Part shown: piece after piece, positions 42,170-50,731 of the stretch
Numbering within the stretch: the stretch's first letter is position 1
Layout of the letters: each line of letters starts with the position of its first letter
Assembly (NCBI GenBank): GCA_031292915.1
Contig: JAUMSH010000034.1
Location: 39,922-103,921, forward strand
DNA from: Collinsella sp.
GTDB lineage: Bacteria > Actinomycetota > Coriobacteriia > Coriobacteriales > Coriobacteriaceae
DNA: 64,000 nt
Direction: 5' to 3'
The notes under the pieces: generated by a model
What the model was told of the DNA's origin: nothing
What the model saw: the letters and a program-made list of their open reading frames with translations, nothing else
Database searches by the model: none
Made by a program: the position numbers and the translations under genes

Positions 42170-42874
42170 TCAGTCTTCGATTTCGGGGTTAAGAAAGTCG
42201 GTGTCCTCGTCCTCGGGATGCGCGACGGCCTGTTTAATGGCCGCCCCTCCCTTAACGGAGTAAATGACAGCGGTGAGCATAGAGAAGATGACGCCGCCGT
42301 ATACAAAGAAGATGCCGAGGGGCACCGAGCTGCCGTTGAGGCCCGGGAATGCCGTGTACGCGGTGGGCAGCAGATGCCAGCCGTCGATGACGGGGAATCC
42401 AAGCAGCATGAGCGAGAAGCCGGTCATGAGCAGTGCCGTGGCAATCTTGCCGGGGAAGACGACATCGATGGGGCGACGGTGATAATGGCGCACGATGAGC
42501 GAGCCGATACCCAGATAGATATCGCGACCGATGATGAGTACGCAGACCCAGATGGGCAACTCGCCGCGGACCACCAGGCCCAGCACGCCAGTAAACAGCA
42601 GCGCGCGGTCGCAGATGGGGTCCATGACTTTGCCGAGCCACGAAACCGTCTTGGTCATGCGGGCGATCTGTCCGTCCATCCAGTCGGTTGAGGCGGCGAT
42701 GGCATAGATCACGATGGCGACGACGCGGTTGTTGTCCGTCACAAACAGGTACAAAAAGACGAGCGTGAGGACCAGGCGCGTAAAGGTGATGAAATTGGAG
42801 ATCGTAAAGATCTTATTCGACGGGTAATCGGAGGTGCCGATAAGCTCCTTTTTGATCTTCTTCTTGATGCCCAC
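42170..42874 (-). CDS. CDP-alcohol phosphatidyltransferase, second PgsA-like copy
   Basis: 234-residue membrane protein with the CDP-alcohol signature DGQIARM, LGKVMDPICDR matching DG(x)2AR(x)8G(x)3D(x)3D. It has about six helices and an acidic C-terminal tail. It is clearly distinct from pgsA at 21.2 kb. Its place before the FHA and MerR genes matches pgsA2 of other Actinobacteria. The product (phosphatidylglycerol phosphate, cardiolipin or another lipid) cannot be told from sequence. The accessory strip begins upstream of it. Confidence 0.85.
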   Translation of the reverse strand: MGIKKKIKKELIGTSDYPSNKIFTISNFITFTRLVLTLVFLYLFVTDNNRVVAIVIYAIAASTDWMDGQIARMTKTVSWLGKVMDPICDRALLFTGVLGLVVRGELPIWVCVLIIGRDIYLGIGSLIVRHYHRRPIDVVFPGKIATALLMTGFSLMLLGFPVIDGWHLLPTAYTAFPGLNGSSVPLGIFFVYGGVIFSMLTAVIYSVKGGAAIKQAVAHPEDEDTDFLNPEIED

Positions 42875-43002
42875 AGGACTCCCCCGCTGGTAAACGACAA
42901 AACTTTCGATACTATACCCGTTCTAGCGATGTCTATCCAGCGTAAGCATAGAGAGTCCAGACATATGGAGGACGGTTCTGGGCTGCGCGGGATTCTGCAT
43001 TT

Positions 43003-43440
43003 GTGTACGTCAGCCCCCAAAGATGCCAAAAAATAACGGCGCTGGTGAGGTGCTCTTCGCGTCAAGTCACTTTGCTTTCGAGCGCAAGGGACGCTCGAGC
43101 CAGGATGGAGAGGGCGAAAGCTACACCCTCACCGACCTCGACGGGGTCAATCGCATCGACTGCAAAAGCGGCTTCGGGTTCTACGCAGAGCCGAGGGCCG
43201 AGTCACAGTGGGCAGCAGCAAAGCGTGGTCCTGGACCTTCGCCAACGTTTCGCTGCGCAAGCTCTTTGAAGCATCGCTTGCGACGGGAAACCCGATAAGG
43301 TGGAGCTAGAGATGGCGGCGTTCACCTTTTGGTTCCACCTGCCAGCACCTCCTCTCTCGATGCCGCAAGGGTTTCTTCGCGGTGATAGACCGACACCGTT
43401 CATCGTTGTTACGGGCTCGTTCGCAAAGTCGTGAACACGC
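43003..43440 (+). pseudogene. Degenerate protein-like sequence
   Basis: Three consecutive plus-strand frames each carry a protein-like segment that would join after single frameshifts. They are FAFERKGRSSQDGEGESYTL with GFGFYAEPRAESQWAAAK, then WTFANVSLRKLFEASLATGN, then DKVELEMAAFTFWFHLP. No segment has a start codon with a ribosome site, and I do not recognise the family. It looks like a decayed gene in the 665-base gap (42875-43539) before the 7beta-HSDH gene. The rest of that gap shows only a small GC hairpin at 43474-43493. Confidence 0.3.
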
Positions 43441-43539
43441 TCCCCTCTTGTTCAGCGCATAATGGTGCACCGTGTGCGGCTGTGCGGCCGCACGCTAAAG
43501 GAGATGTGCCCGCATGGGCATCGAGAGAGAGGATGCAGC

Positions 43540-44331
43540 ATGAACCTGAGGGAGAAGTACGGTGAGTGGGGCCTGATTCTGGGCGCGACCGAGGGCGTCG
43601 GCAAGGCGTTCTGCGAGAAGATCGCCGCCGGCGGCATGAATGTCGTCATGGTCGGCCGTCGCGAGGAGAAGCTGAACGTGCTCGCCGGCGAGATCCGCGA
43701 GACCTACGGCGTGGAGACCAAGGTCGTGCGCGCCGACTTTAGCCAGCCCGGCGCGGCCGAGACCGTCTTCGCCGCGACCGAGGGCCTGGACATGGGCTTC
43801 ATGAGCTACGTTGCCTGCCTGCACAGCTTCGGCAAGATCCAGGACACCCCCTGGGAGAAGCACGAGGCCATGATCAACGTCAACGTCGTGACCTTCCTCA
43901 AGTGCTTCCACCACTACATGCGGATCTTTGCCACCCAGGACCGCGGCGCCGTGATCAACGTCTCGTCGATGACCGGCATCAGCTCCAGCCCCTGGAACGG
44001 TCAGTACGGCGCGGGCAAGGCCTTCATCCTCAAGATGACCGAGGCCGTGGCCTGCGAGTGCGAGGGCACCGGTGTCGACGTCGAGGTCATCACCCTCGGC
44101 ACCACCCTAACCCCCAGCCTGCTGTCCAACCTCCCCGGCGGCCCGCAGGGCGAGGCCGTCATGAAGATCGCCCTCACCCCCGAGGAGTGCGTCGACGAGG
44201 CCTTTGAGAAGCTGGGTAAGGAGCTCTCCGTCATCGCCGGCCAGCGCAACAAGGACTCCGTCCACGACTGGAAGGCCAACCACACCGAGGACGAGTACAT
44301 CCGCTACATGGGCTCGTTCTACCGCGACTAG
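43540..44331 (+). CDS. NADPH-dependent 7beta-hydroxysteroid dehydrogenase (bile acid)
   Basis: 263-residue short-chain dehydrogenase that interconverts 7-oxo and 7beta-hydroxy bile acids (7-oxolithocholate and ursodeoxycholate). The Rossmann motif is GATEGVGK, residues GRR at 39-41 bind the NADP phosphate, and the catalytic triad is Ser143, Tyr156 and Lys160 within VSSM and QYGAGK. From memory the whole sequence agrees with the characterised C. aerofaciens enzyme, which also fits the residue numbering. The ATG at 43540 has GAGAGGA upstream. Codon use is strongly GC3-biased, like pnp. It stands alone in an accessory strip. Confidence 0.92.
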   Translation: MNLREKYGEWGLILGATEGVGKAFCEKIAAGGMNVVMVGRREEKLNVLAGEIRETYGVETKVVRADFSQPGAAETVFAATEGLDMGFMSYVACLHSFGKIQDTPWEKHEAMINVNVVTFLKCFHHYMRIFATQDRGAVINVSSMTGISSSPWNGQYGAGKAFILKMTEAVACECEGTGVDVEVITLGTTLTPSLLSNLPGGPQGEAVMKIALTPEECVDEAFEKLGKELSVIAGQRNKDSVHDWKANHTEDEYIRYMGSFYRD

Positions 44332-45019
44332 CGGCTGCCGCGGCGCGTGCGCGAGGGCACGTGCGGGTTCGCAGGTAGAGATGCGAGTGCGAGGGTTTCT
44401 TTGCGGGGGCGTGCGGATGCGGCGCCTGCGAGGGAACCCTCTTTTCGTGGGTGGGCGCGACGGTATCTCTGCGCTCATCGTCGAGGGCGACCTGCCCGGC
44501 TCCCTCGCGATCTCCCCGCACGGGACCCCGCGCCCCGGCATCCTCTGGACCGTGTCCCGCTTGTGCCCAGTGGCTCGGCCGATCCGGCCCTCAGGGTATC
44601 GGATTCCCGCATTCATCCGTACTTGTTCGGATGAATGCGGGAGGTGTTCGGATGAGGTTGATATTCAAGGTGTAGACCTTTTTCTTGGTACTCCTCAAAT
44701 GCGGCAGGGTTTTTCGAGTTTGTAGATGCTAATATAACCCTGCTCTCGAAAGAGGGCTCAGTCCCGGCTGGTAAACCTGACGTTTGGCGTGGTGTGCGTG
44801 ACACGCATAGCGGGCATGGCCGCGATAGAATTTTCCATGCGGAGGGGCTCGACCCCATAGCGCCCCGAGGGTTTCGGGGAGGGCGAACTGGCAGGCAGGG
44901 AACCGGGATACAGGCTGTCCGGAAGGAGGGGTGTAATGCCTCTTCTTCTTTTTTGCCGCATCAATCTTCTGGCTTGATAGGTTTTTCGTGCGTGTGATTG
45001 GGTTGCGGAAGGGATTGGC
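44332..45019. other. 688-base gap without a recognisable gene
   Basis: The first 270 bases are very GC-rich and hold no convincing frame. A perfect inverted repeat (44605-44619 with 44628-44642, arms TCCCGCATTCATCCG and its complement) may be the terminator of the HSDH gene, although no T run follows. GTTCGGATGA occurs twice, at 44626 and 44647. The rest up to the HTH gene is less GC-rich, with a TAATAT word near 44.74 kb. No RNA gene was recognised. Confidence 0.5.
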
Positions 45020-45982
45020 ATGAGAGTTGCGGAAATTGCGGAAAGGGTCGGTTGCGATCCTGAGTCTGCGTATGCGAAATTCGCCGACACACGTGAAGGC
45101 ACACGCTTTCACAACATGCAGTGGCCCATTTTCGTCACCGACGAAAACTATCGCTCGTTTTGCAAGGCGCTGGCAGATTATGCCAACTCAGAGGAAGGCC
45201 CCCAAAGCAACGGCCGCCATGAATTGTTCCTGAGCGTGCACGAGCTGTTCGAAAAGGGCAACGAGATTGGCGGCGCCCTGAAAAAGCGCCACTACAACTT
45301 GGACAAATCGTTCATAGGCACGGACGAGGCAAATCTCATGCTGCTCAAAGCGGCGCATAAGGGAATGACCCAGCAAGCGATCGCCGCGTACCTGGGCTGC
45401 TCGCGCACGGCGGTGCAAAAACGCCTGAGCGCCCTGGCAGGCGGCGTGCGTTTTGGCGACTCCTACATCAAGGCCGAGCCGACAAGCCGCGGCGGCCTGA
45501 AGTCGACGGCTCACCCGATCTTCCTGCCGCTGCGATTGCATGAGGTGTACCTGATGCTGTCGGCATTAGGCGAGTTTCGAGCGGAACGGTCAGGCGGGGA
45601 CCCAGAGCGCGTCTTGGCCGATGATCTCGCCGGCAGAATCTATTCCCAGCTGAGCGACTACGCAAAGGGCGGGATCGACAGGGCATTGACTGAACGAGGG
45701 ATTCGCCGCGGTGGGCAAAGGCCCGACTTCGACTCAAGCGAGGTGTCCGTTTTAGATCGCATTGTCATGTACGAGAAGATGGGCCTCGACCTTAAAGTCG
45801 TGCTTGTAAATGGAGATAAGCTCGTCGGCCGCTACGCGCGCCACGCCGATCTTCAGAAATGCGTAAATGCCGCCGAAATAGGCAAAGATGACCGCTGTTT
45901 CGTGTTGCGACTCTTGGATGGAACATACTGGGCGGTCTACGATTCTCAAGTAGTGAGCGTAGCAGCCGCACCCGGGGATTAG
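45020..45982 (+). CDS. Unknown protein with a central helix-turn-helix
   Basis: 320 residues of unrecognised family. A helix-turn-helix is visible near residues 116-140 (GMTQQAIAAYLGCSRTAVQK). The N-terminus, MRVAEIAERVGCDPESAYAK, could be a second small DNA-binding helix pair. The C-terminal 80 residues look like a small beta domain (VVLVNGDKLVGRYARHADL ending in TYWAVYDSQVV). It starts with ATG behind AAGGGA and has no operon partners. It belongs to the accessory strip between the 7beta-HSDH gene and tRNA-Pro and is likely a regulator, which is inferred. Confidence 0.55.
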   Translation: MRVAEIAERVGCDPESAYAKFADTREGTRFHNMQWPIFVTDENYRSFCKALADYANSEEGPQSNGRHELFLSVHELFEKGNEIGGALKKRHYNLDKSFIGTDEANLMLLKAAHKGMTQQAIAAYLGCSRTAVQKRLSALAGGVRFGDSYIKAEPTSRGGLKSTAHPIFLPLRLHEVYLMLSALGEFRAERSGGDPERVLADDLAGRIYSQLSDYAKGGIDRALTERGIRRGGQRPDFDSSEVSVLDRIVMYEKMGLDLKVVLVNGDKLVGRYARHADLQKCVNAAEIGKDDRCFVLRLLDGTYWAVYDSQVVSVAAAPGD

Positions 45983-46331
45983 GTTGCGGCCAAGTCCCTC
46001 GTCCGCCCTCCCAGGCGGTACCGCTGCGGCCGATTTCATGTTTGCTTACAGGCAAAACAGCCGCCCTTGCGTTTTTCTAAACGCAACCTCTTCGTGCGCT
46101 CGTAAAAAATCGAATCGATAAAAACTGGCAACAACCCTTCTGAACGGGTATCCTTTCGCAGGATGCGCCTCGAACAGCGCTTTCTGCCTGCGCGATTTCG
46201 TGCATGGCCGTCCTTTTCGTTCTATTTCTTAAAATGACAATCTCAGGTTTTCACGCCTTTTCGGCTTCAGACTGTATGCTGCAATCAGCTCGAGCGACCG
46301 AAGCCCATCACAACACCGAAAGGCGTGAACC
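45983..46331. other. 349-base gap without a gene
   Basis: It contains a small hairpin, TTGCGTTT/AAACGCAA (46067-46086), that could end the upstream gene. An imperfect inverted repeat (GGTTTTCACGCC near 46246 and GGCGTGAACC near 46322) brackets the presumed promoter of the following small gene. Nothing else was identified. The stretch is AT-richer than the core genes around it. Confidence 0.4.
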
Positions 46332-46592
46332 ATGAAGTACAATGAGAAGCGCAACAACGCCTCAGCCCGTCACCCCGAGACTGCACCCTCGATCATCAAC
46401 TTCGCGTACGGTAGCAACCTTGATATCCATCAAGTTGAAACCCGCTGCCCCGACGCGGTGCTGCTGGGCAAAGCGACCCTGAACGGCTATGAACTGGCGT
46501 TCGACACCGCCGGATACCTATCCGGGTTGGGCGCGGCAGGTAGAAAGGCATGTCTTTATCATCTAAAAAAACAGCCGGTGACCTATTCGTGA
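46332..46592 (+). pseudogene. Truncated gamma-glutamylcyclotransferase-like gene
   Basis: The first 52 residues or so fit the GGCT/AIG2 fold: INFAYGSNLDIHQVETRCPD with the YGSN substrate loop, then LLGKATLNGYELAFD. After that the family match ends, the catalytic glutamate region is missing, and the frame closes at 86 residues, against roughly 130-170 in the family. The break lies less than 100 bases from tRNA-Pro, suggesting loss of the 3' half by recombination there. The ATG at 46332 is preceded by GAAAGG. Confidence 0.65.
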
Positions 46593-46612
46593 CCCATCTG
46601 GTGACCCAGCAT

Positions 46613-46643
46613 AAAAAAAGGTCAGGCACTAGGTGCCTGACCT
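46613..46643 (-). terminator. Terminator of tRNA-Pro
   Basis: On the minus strand AGGTCAGGCAC and GTGCCTGACCT form a perfect 11-bp stem, followed by a run of T residues, 10 bases after the tRNA. Confidence 0.92.
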
Positions 46644-46652
46644 GCAAACTTC

Positions 46653-46729
<77 letters not shown>

Positions 46730-46771
46730 AAGCTTTTGTTTGTTGCTCTGCTCTCGCTCGCAACAGGGAGT

Positions 46772-46801
46772 ATATTAACCCGAAACTTTGGCCTTGCGCA
46801 A
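46772..46801 (-). promoter_or_regulatory. Promoter of tRNA-Pro
   Basis: On the minus strand TTGCGC (46801-46796) and TAATAT (46777-46772) are 18 bases apart, placing the start about 35 bases before the mature tRNA. Confidence 0.65.
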
Positions 46802-46809
46802 GAACTTTT

Positions 46810-48021
46810 TTAATTATTTTTGAGCAAGTCCAAAATTGTATCTGCGAGCTGGGGTTTTGTTAGCACGGGAAGTTCCTGCGTACCCGCTGTGCTTACGATC
46901 CAAGCTTTATTGGTATCAGATCCAAAGCCCGAATCGGCGCGCGAGACATCGTTGGCGATAATGGCATCGCAACCCTTGCGGGCCAATTTACGCTCAGCGT
47001 ACTCCACGACGTTATCGGTTTCGGCTGCAAATCCGATCACACAGCGCTCGCCCTTCTGGCGCGAAAGCTCAGCCAAAATATCGACCGTCTCGACCAGCTC
47101 GATGCGATCGAGGCGTTCGTTGGCCTTTTTGAGCTTATGGTCGGCGGGAGCGGCGGGTGTGTAGTCTGCGACAGCCGCCGCACAAATGGCCGCATCGGCC
47201 GTCTGAAAAGCGCTCAGCGTGGCCTGCAGCATCTCTGCGGCGGTTTGCACGCGCACGCACTCCACGCCGCGGGGAACATCGAGCGACGTCGGTCCCAGCA
47301 CGAGCTTGACCGCAGCGCCGCGGCGTACGGCCTCCCCTGCCAGAGCGATGCCCATCTTGCCCGACGACCTGTTGCCGATAAAGCGCACAGGGTCGATCGG
47401 CTCATGCGTGGGACCGGCAGTGATCACGATACGCTTGCCTGCAAGGTCCTGGGGCACGGGGTTGAGCACCTCGCAGATGGCTTCGACGATGTCCTCGGGC
47501 TCGCTCATGCGTCCCGTGTCGACGTCGCCGCAGGCAAGGTAGCCGCTGCCGGGTCCTACCACGTGAACGCCGCGCTCGCGCAGCGTGGCCATGTTGGCCT
47601 GGGTTGCCGGCGCCTTCCACATGCCATTGTTCATGGCCGGCGCGATCACAATGGGTCGCGGCGTGGCGAGCAGCGTCGTGGAGATGAGGTCATCGGCAAT
47701 GCCGTTGGCCATCTTAGCGATGATATTTGCCGTGGCAGGCGCCACGACCACCAGGTCGGGCTCCTGTGCCAGCGAAATGTGGTGGATGGGGTCGGAGGGG
47801 TCGTCGAACAGACCCACTGCGACCGGCTCATTGGTGAGCGCGCGGAAGGTGAGCGGGCCCACAAACTCGGTGGCATGCTCGCTCATAACGACCTTGACGC
47901 GTGCGCCGCGCTTTTGCAGCAGACGCACGATATTGCACGACTTATAGGCGGCGATCCCGCCGGTAATGCCCAGCAGGATCGTTTTTCCCTCAAGTTGCAT
48001 TGAATTATTGGGCGCCGCCAT
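46810..48021 (-). CDS. coaBC: Bifunctional phosphopantothenoylcysteine decarboxylase / phosphopantothenate-cysteine ligase
   Basis: Two consecutive steps of coenzyme A synthesis. The N-terminal flavoprotein half has GITGGIAAYKS, the histidine in HHISLA, PATANIIAKMANGIADDL, and the catalytic cysteine in GYLACGDVDTGRM. The C-terminal ligase half begins ITAGPTHEPIDPVRFIGNRS and carries KMGIALA. 403 residues, full length. It is the last gene of a minus-strand run and starts 3 bases after the zinc-ribbon gene. Confidence 0.95.
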   Translation of the reverse strand: MAAPNNSMQLEGKTILLGITGGIAAYKSCNIVRLLQKRGARVKVVMSEHATEFVGPLTFRALTNEPVAVGLFDDPSDPIHHISLAQEPDLVVVAPATANIIAKMANGIADDLISTTLLATPRPIVIAPAMNNGMWKAPATQANMATLRERGVHVVGPGSGYLACGDVDTGRMSEPEDIVEAICEVLNPVPQDLAGKRIVITAGPTHEPIDPVRFIGNRSSGKMGIALAGEAVRRGAAVKLVLGPTSLDVPRGVECVRVQTAAEMLQATLSAFQTADAAICAAAVADYTPAAPADHKLKKANERLDRIELVETVDILAELSRQKGERCVIGFAAETDNVVEYAERKLARKGCDAIIANDVSRADSGFGSDTNKAWIVSTAGTQELPVLTKPQLADTILDLLKNN

Positions 48022-48024
48022 CGT

Positions 48025-48744
48025 TTACGCATCCTTGCTCGGGAGCACCAGCAGTCGGTGGCAGTACGGGCAGTGTGTAATCTCGCTGCCGTCGTGGTTG
48101 AGGTCGCTCATGGACGAAGCCTGCAGCGCGGTGTGGCAGACCGTGGGGATGTTGCCCTGAATGGTTTCGACTGCCAGGCCACGGAACTGCTTGAGTAGAC
48201 GTTCGTAGTCGGTGAGCACGTCGGTCGGCAGCGTGGCGGCAAGCGCGGTGCGCTCCTTGGTGGCGGCGTCAATTTGAGCCTGCAGGTCGGCGGCCTTGGC
48301 GCGGGCAGCCTTGGTATCGGCCTTCACGCCCTCCTCGAACTTGGCGATGATGGCCTGCGCGCGGGCCTCGCGGTCGAGCGCCTCCTTATGGGCGACAACA
48401 ACATCCTTGCGGGTGTGCTCGATCTTGTCCAGATGCTTTGCCAGGGTGGCAAGCTCATTCTCCAGGTCCTGCACCTCGCGGTAATCAGAACCATCGACGT
48501 GACGCTTCTTGGCAGCCTCGATGGCGTTGTTAGTCTGGATCTCGGTGGTGTTGAGGTCGTCGAGCTCAATGTCCAGATCCTTGCGCTGGGCGTAGAGCTT
48601 GGTCATCTCGGACTTGAGCTTCACATAGGTCTTGCGCTTTGAGGCGAGCTCCTTGAGCTCCGGCATATTGGCAAGTTCGCTCTTGTTGCGGGCGAGCTCC
48701 AAATCGATCTGTTGCAGCTTGAGTAGCGTAGCGCCGGCGCTCAT
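48025..48744 (-). CDS. Coiled-coil protein with C4-type zinc ribbon
   Basis: 239 residues: a long coiled coil (about 5-170, rich in Lys, Glu, Leu and Ala) and a C-terminal zinc-ribbon-like end with ITHCPYCHRLL. The first ligand pair of the family is weak here: only one cysteine, in PTVCHTAL, is visible. Relatives such as CT398 of Chlamydia bind coiled-coil partners, but the role is unsettled. The ATG at 48744 has AGGAG upstream and overlaps the stop of the Nif3-like gene (ATGA). This pair is conserved together in many bacteria. Confidence 0.83.
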   Translation of the reverse strand: MSAGATLLKLQQIDLELARNKSELANMPELKELASKRKTYVKLKSEMTKLYAQRKDLDIELDDLNTTEIQTNNAIEAAKKRHVDGSDYREVQDLENELATLAKHLDKIEHTRKDVVVAHKEALDREARAQAIIAKFEEGVKADTKAARAKAADLQAQIDAATKERTALAATLPTDVLTDYERLLKQFRGLAVETIQGNIPTVCHTALQASSMSDLNHDGSEITHCPYCHRLLVLPSKDA

Positions 48745-49550
48745 AAATTCTCTCCTTTTGTCACAGTCCACCATTGGCAAGGGTTCAGTATTTTAATCGT
48801 ATGACGGGGGTCGACCCCGGCGTCAACTGCAGAGTTCATCAAGATATCCACGAACGGCTCCTCGGAGCGGTCGTGGCCGAGCAAGATCACCGGCAGCCCG
48901 CGCAGGGCAAGGTCTTGCGCCACGTGGTAGCCCGCCTCGCCCGTCACGACAGCGTCCGCGCCCGCGGCGATGGCGAGCTCTCCAAAGTCGCCCAGGGAGC
49001 CACCCAAAATGGCGACGGTCCGGCACGGGTGCTCGGCTTCGCCCCATACGCGCGGATCGCTGCCAAAGGCCGTGGCGGCACGGTTGGCGAGATTGCGCAG
49101 GTTGCAGGCGTCGTGGAGGGTCGCGAGTGCGCCCAGACCGGTGAGCTCAGGCTCGTCCACATGCTCCAGCGAGCTCATGGGCTCGGCGTCCAGCAGCTCA
49201 CTCAGACGAACGCGCGCTTCGTGCGAGCGGTCCAGGTTGGTGTGGAGCGAAATAATGCTCACGCCGCAGCGGGCAGCCTCGTAGAGGGCCGCGCTGCACT
49301 GGGGTCGTGTGGCATCCGCCGGACAAAAGGCCTCGGGTGCCTTGATGTATATGGGATGATGCGTCAGCAGCACGTTGGCGCCGGCTTCTTGGGCGCGGCG
49401 AACGTTAGCCACGGTCGCATCGAGTGCGCAGGCAACGCCGGTGATCTCCGCGGCCGGATCGCCAACGGAGAGTCCTATGTGATCCCAGCCCTCGGCGTCC
49501 GCCTTGGGATAGCGTGCCAGCAGCGCGCGCTCAAGCTCGGCGACGATCAT
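48741..49550 (-). CDS. Nif3-like dinuclear metal centre protein (DUF34)
   Basis: 269 residues of the NIF3/DUF34 family, toroidal proteins with a dinuclear metal site and no firmly assigned reaction. Visible landmarks are the opening GWDHIGLSVGDP, the metal-binding THHPIYIKAP, SLHTNLDRSHEARV, and near the C-terminus EAGYHVAQDLA and GHDRSEEPF. It overlaps the upstream desulfurase by the four-base ATGA and the downstream zinc-ribbon gene the same way. Confidence 0.9.
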   Translation of the reverse strand: MIVAELERALLARYPKADAEGWDHIGLSVGDPAAEITGVACALDATVANVRRAQEAGANVLLTHHPIYIKAPEAFCPADATRPQCSAALYEAARCGVSIISLHTNLDRSHEARVRLSELLDAEPMSSLEHVDEPELTGLGALATLHDACNLRNLANRAATAFGSDPRVWGEAEHPCRTVAILGGSLGDFGELAIAAGADAVVTGEAGYHVAQDLALRGLPVILLGHDRSEEPFVDILMNSAVDAGVDPRHTIKILNPCQWWTVTKGENL

Positions 49551-50725
49551 GCGGCACCCACGATCGAGAGCAGCGTCCGGGCGAACTCGTCCAGATCGCT
49601 CGGATTCACGCGGTCATCAAAGGAAATGCGCAGTGCTCCCAATGCCTGCTCGCGACCGATGCCCATCGCGCTCAAAACGTGGCTCGGGTCCATGCTGCCG
49701 CTCGAGCAGGCAGAGCCGGCCGAAACCTCAAAGCCGGCGGCGTCGAGCTTGACGATGAGCTCCTCGGAGTCCATGCCGTCGACGTAGATCGAAACCATAC
49801 CCGGCAGACGGTCGACCTGCTCGTAGTCGCCCATGGTGGCATGAATGCGTGGATGGGCCGTAAGCGTGGCGTAGAGTTTGTCGGAAAGGGCTTGCAGCTT
49901 TTCGCGCTCCTGAGCCACTTGGGGCACCAGCGTGCGGGCGGCAGCGGCAAAGGCCAGCTGCGTGCGCAGGTCCTGCGTGCCGGCACGTCGTCCGGCTTCC
50001 TGTCCTCCGCCAAAGATGCGCGGGCGCAGCGGGGTGCGGGTCTTAAGGTAGAGCGCACCGGATGCCACAGGACCGCCAATTTTGTGGGCCGCGACGGACA
50101 TGGCATCGATGCCCAGCTCGGTGACATCGAGCGGAATATGCAGATAGCCCTGGATGGCATCGGTGTGGATCAGGGCGCCGGCGGCGTGTGCGGCAGCGGC
50201 AAGCTCCCGGATGGGCTGCACCACGCCGGTCTCGTTGTTGGCAACCATAATGCTCACGAGCGCCACGTCGTCGCCGAGCAAGTCGCTCAGCGCGACAGGC
50301 TCAATATAACCTGCACGGCAGGGCTGCACCAGCTCGACGGTAAAGCCGGCGGCACGCAGCAGCGGCAGATTGTCCAGAATCGAATCGTGCTCGATCGCCG
50401 ACACGATCACGCGGTCGTGCTTGCGATCGCGCTGACGGGCGCCCTCGGCAAGACCGAGCAGCGCCAGCTGGTTGGCTTCGGTGCCGCCGTTGGTCAGGAC
50501 AATCTCGGACGGGCGGACGCGCGCGCCAAAGCTGCGGGCAATCTCGCGACGTGCAACCTCCAGACGCGCGGCGGCTTTGCGGCCAAGCGAGTGTAGCGAG
50601 TTGGGGTTGACGCCGGCAAGCTCGCTGTCGTCGTACTCGCGCTGCGCAAGGAGCGCCTCGGCGCGCATGGGCGTCGAGGCGGCATAGTCAAGATTAACGG
50701 GTATGCGGTTTTGACCTGCGGTCAT
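49547..50725 (-). CDS. Cysteine desulfurase, NifS/IscS-like
   Basis: PLP enzyme releasing sulfur from cysteine for Fe-S clusters or thiolated tRNA. The 392 residues contain LDYAASTPMRAEAL, TNGGTEANQLAL, EHDSILD, the PLP lysine in SVAAHKIGGP, and the sulfur-accepting cysteine loop SAGSACSSGSMDPSHVL. The short loop form matches group I (NifS/IscS). No iscU, suf or mnmA gene is next to it, so the sulfur route is unclear. Confidence 0.9.
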   Translation of the reverse strand: MTAGQNRIPVNLDYAASTPMRAEALLAQREYDDSELAGVNPNSLHSLGRKAAARLEVARREIARSFGARVRPSEIVLTNGGTEANQLALLGLAEGARQRDRKHDRVIVSAIEHDSILDNLPLLRAAGFTVELVQPCRAGYIEPVALSDLLGDDVALVSIMVANNETGVVQPIRELAAAAHAAGALIHTDAIQGYLHIPLDVTELGIDAMSVAAHKIGGPVASGALYLKTRTPLRPRIFGGGQEAGRRAGTQDLRTQLAFAAAARTLVPQVAQEREKLQALSDKLYATLTAHPRIHATMGDYEQVDRLPGMVSIYVDGMDSEELIVKLDAAGFEVSAGSACSSGSMDPSHVLSAMGIGREQALGALRISFDDRVNPSDLDEFARTLLSIVGAA

Positions 50726-50731
50726 AAGGGT

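Noticed and set aside
44605..44642. The inverted repeat downstream of the HSDH gene as a LexA box.
   Set aside because: The spacing and sequence do not match CGAAC(N4)GTTCG.
44332..44730. Short plus-strand frames in the GC-rich stretch after the HSDH gene.
   Set aside because: Three frames are open at once, none has a ribosome site, and the translations are Arg/Pro/Gly-rich, as expected from composition alone.
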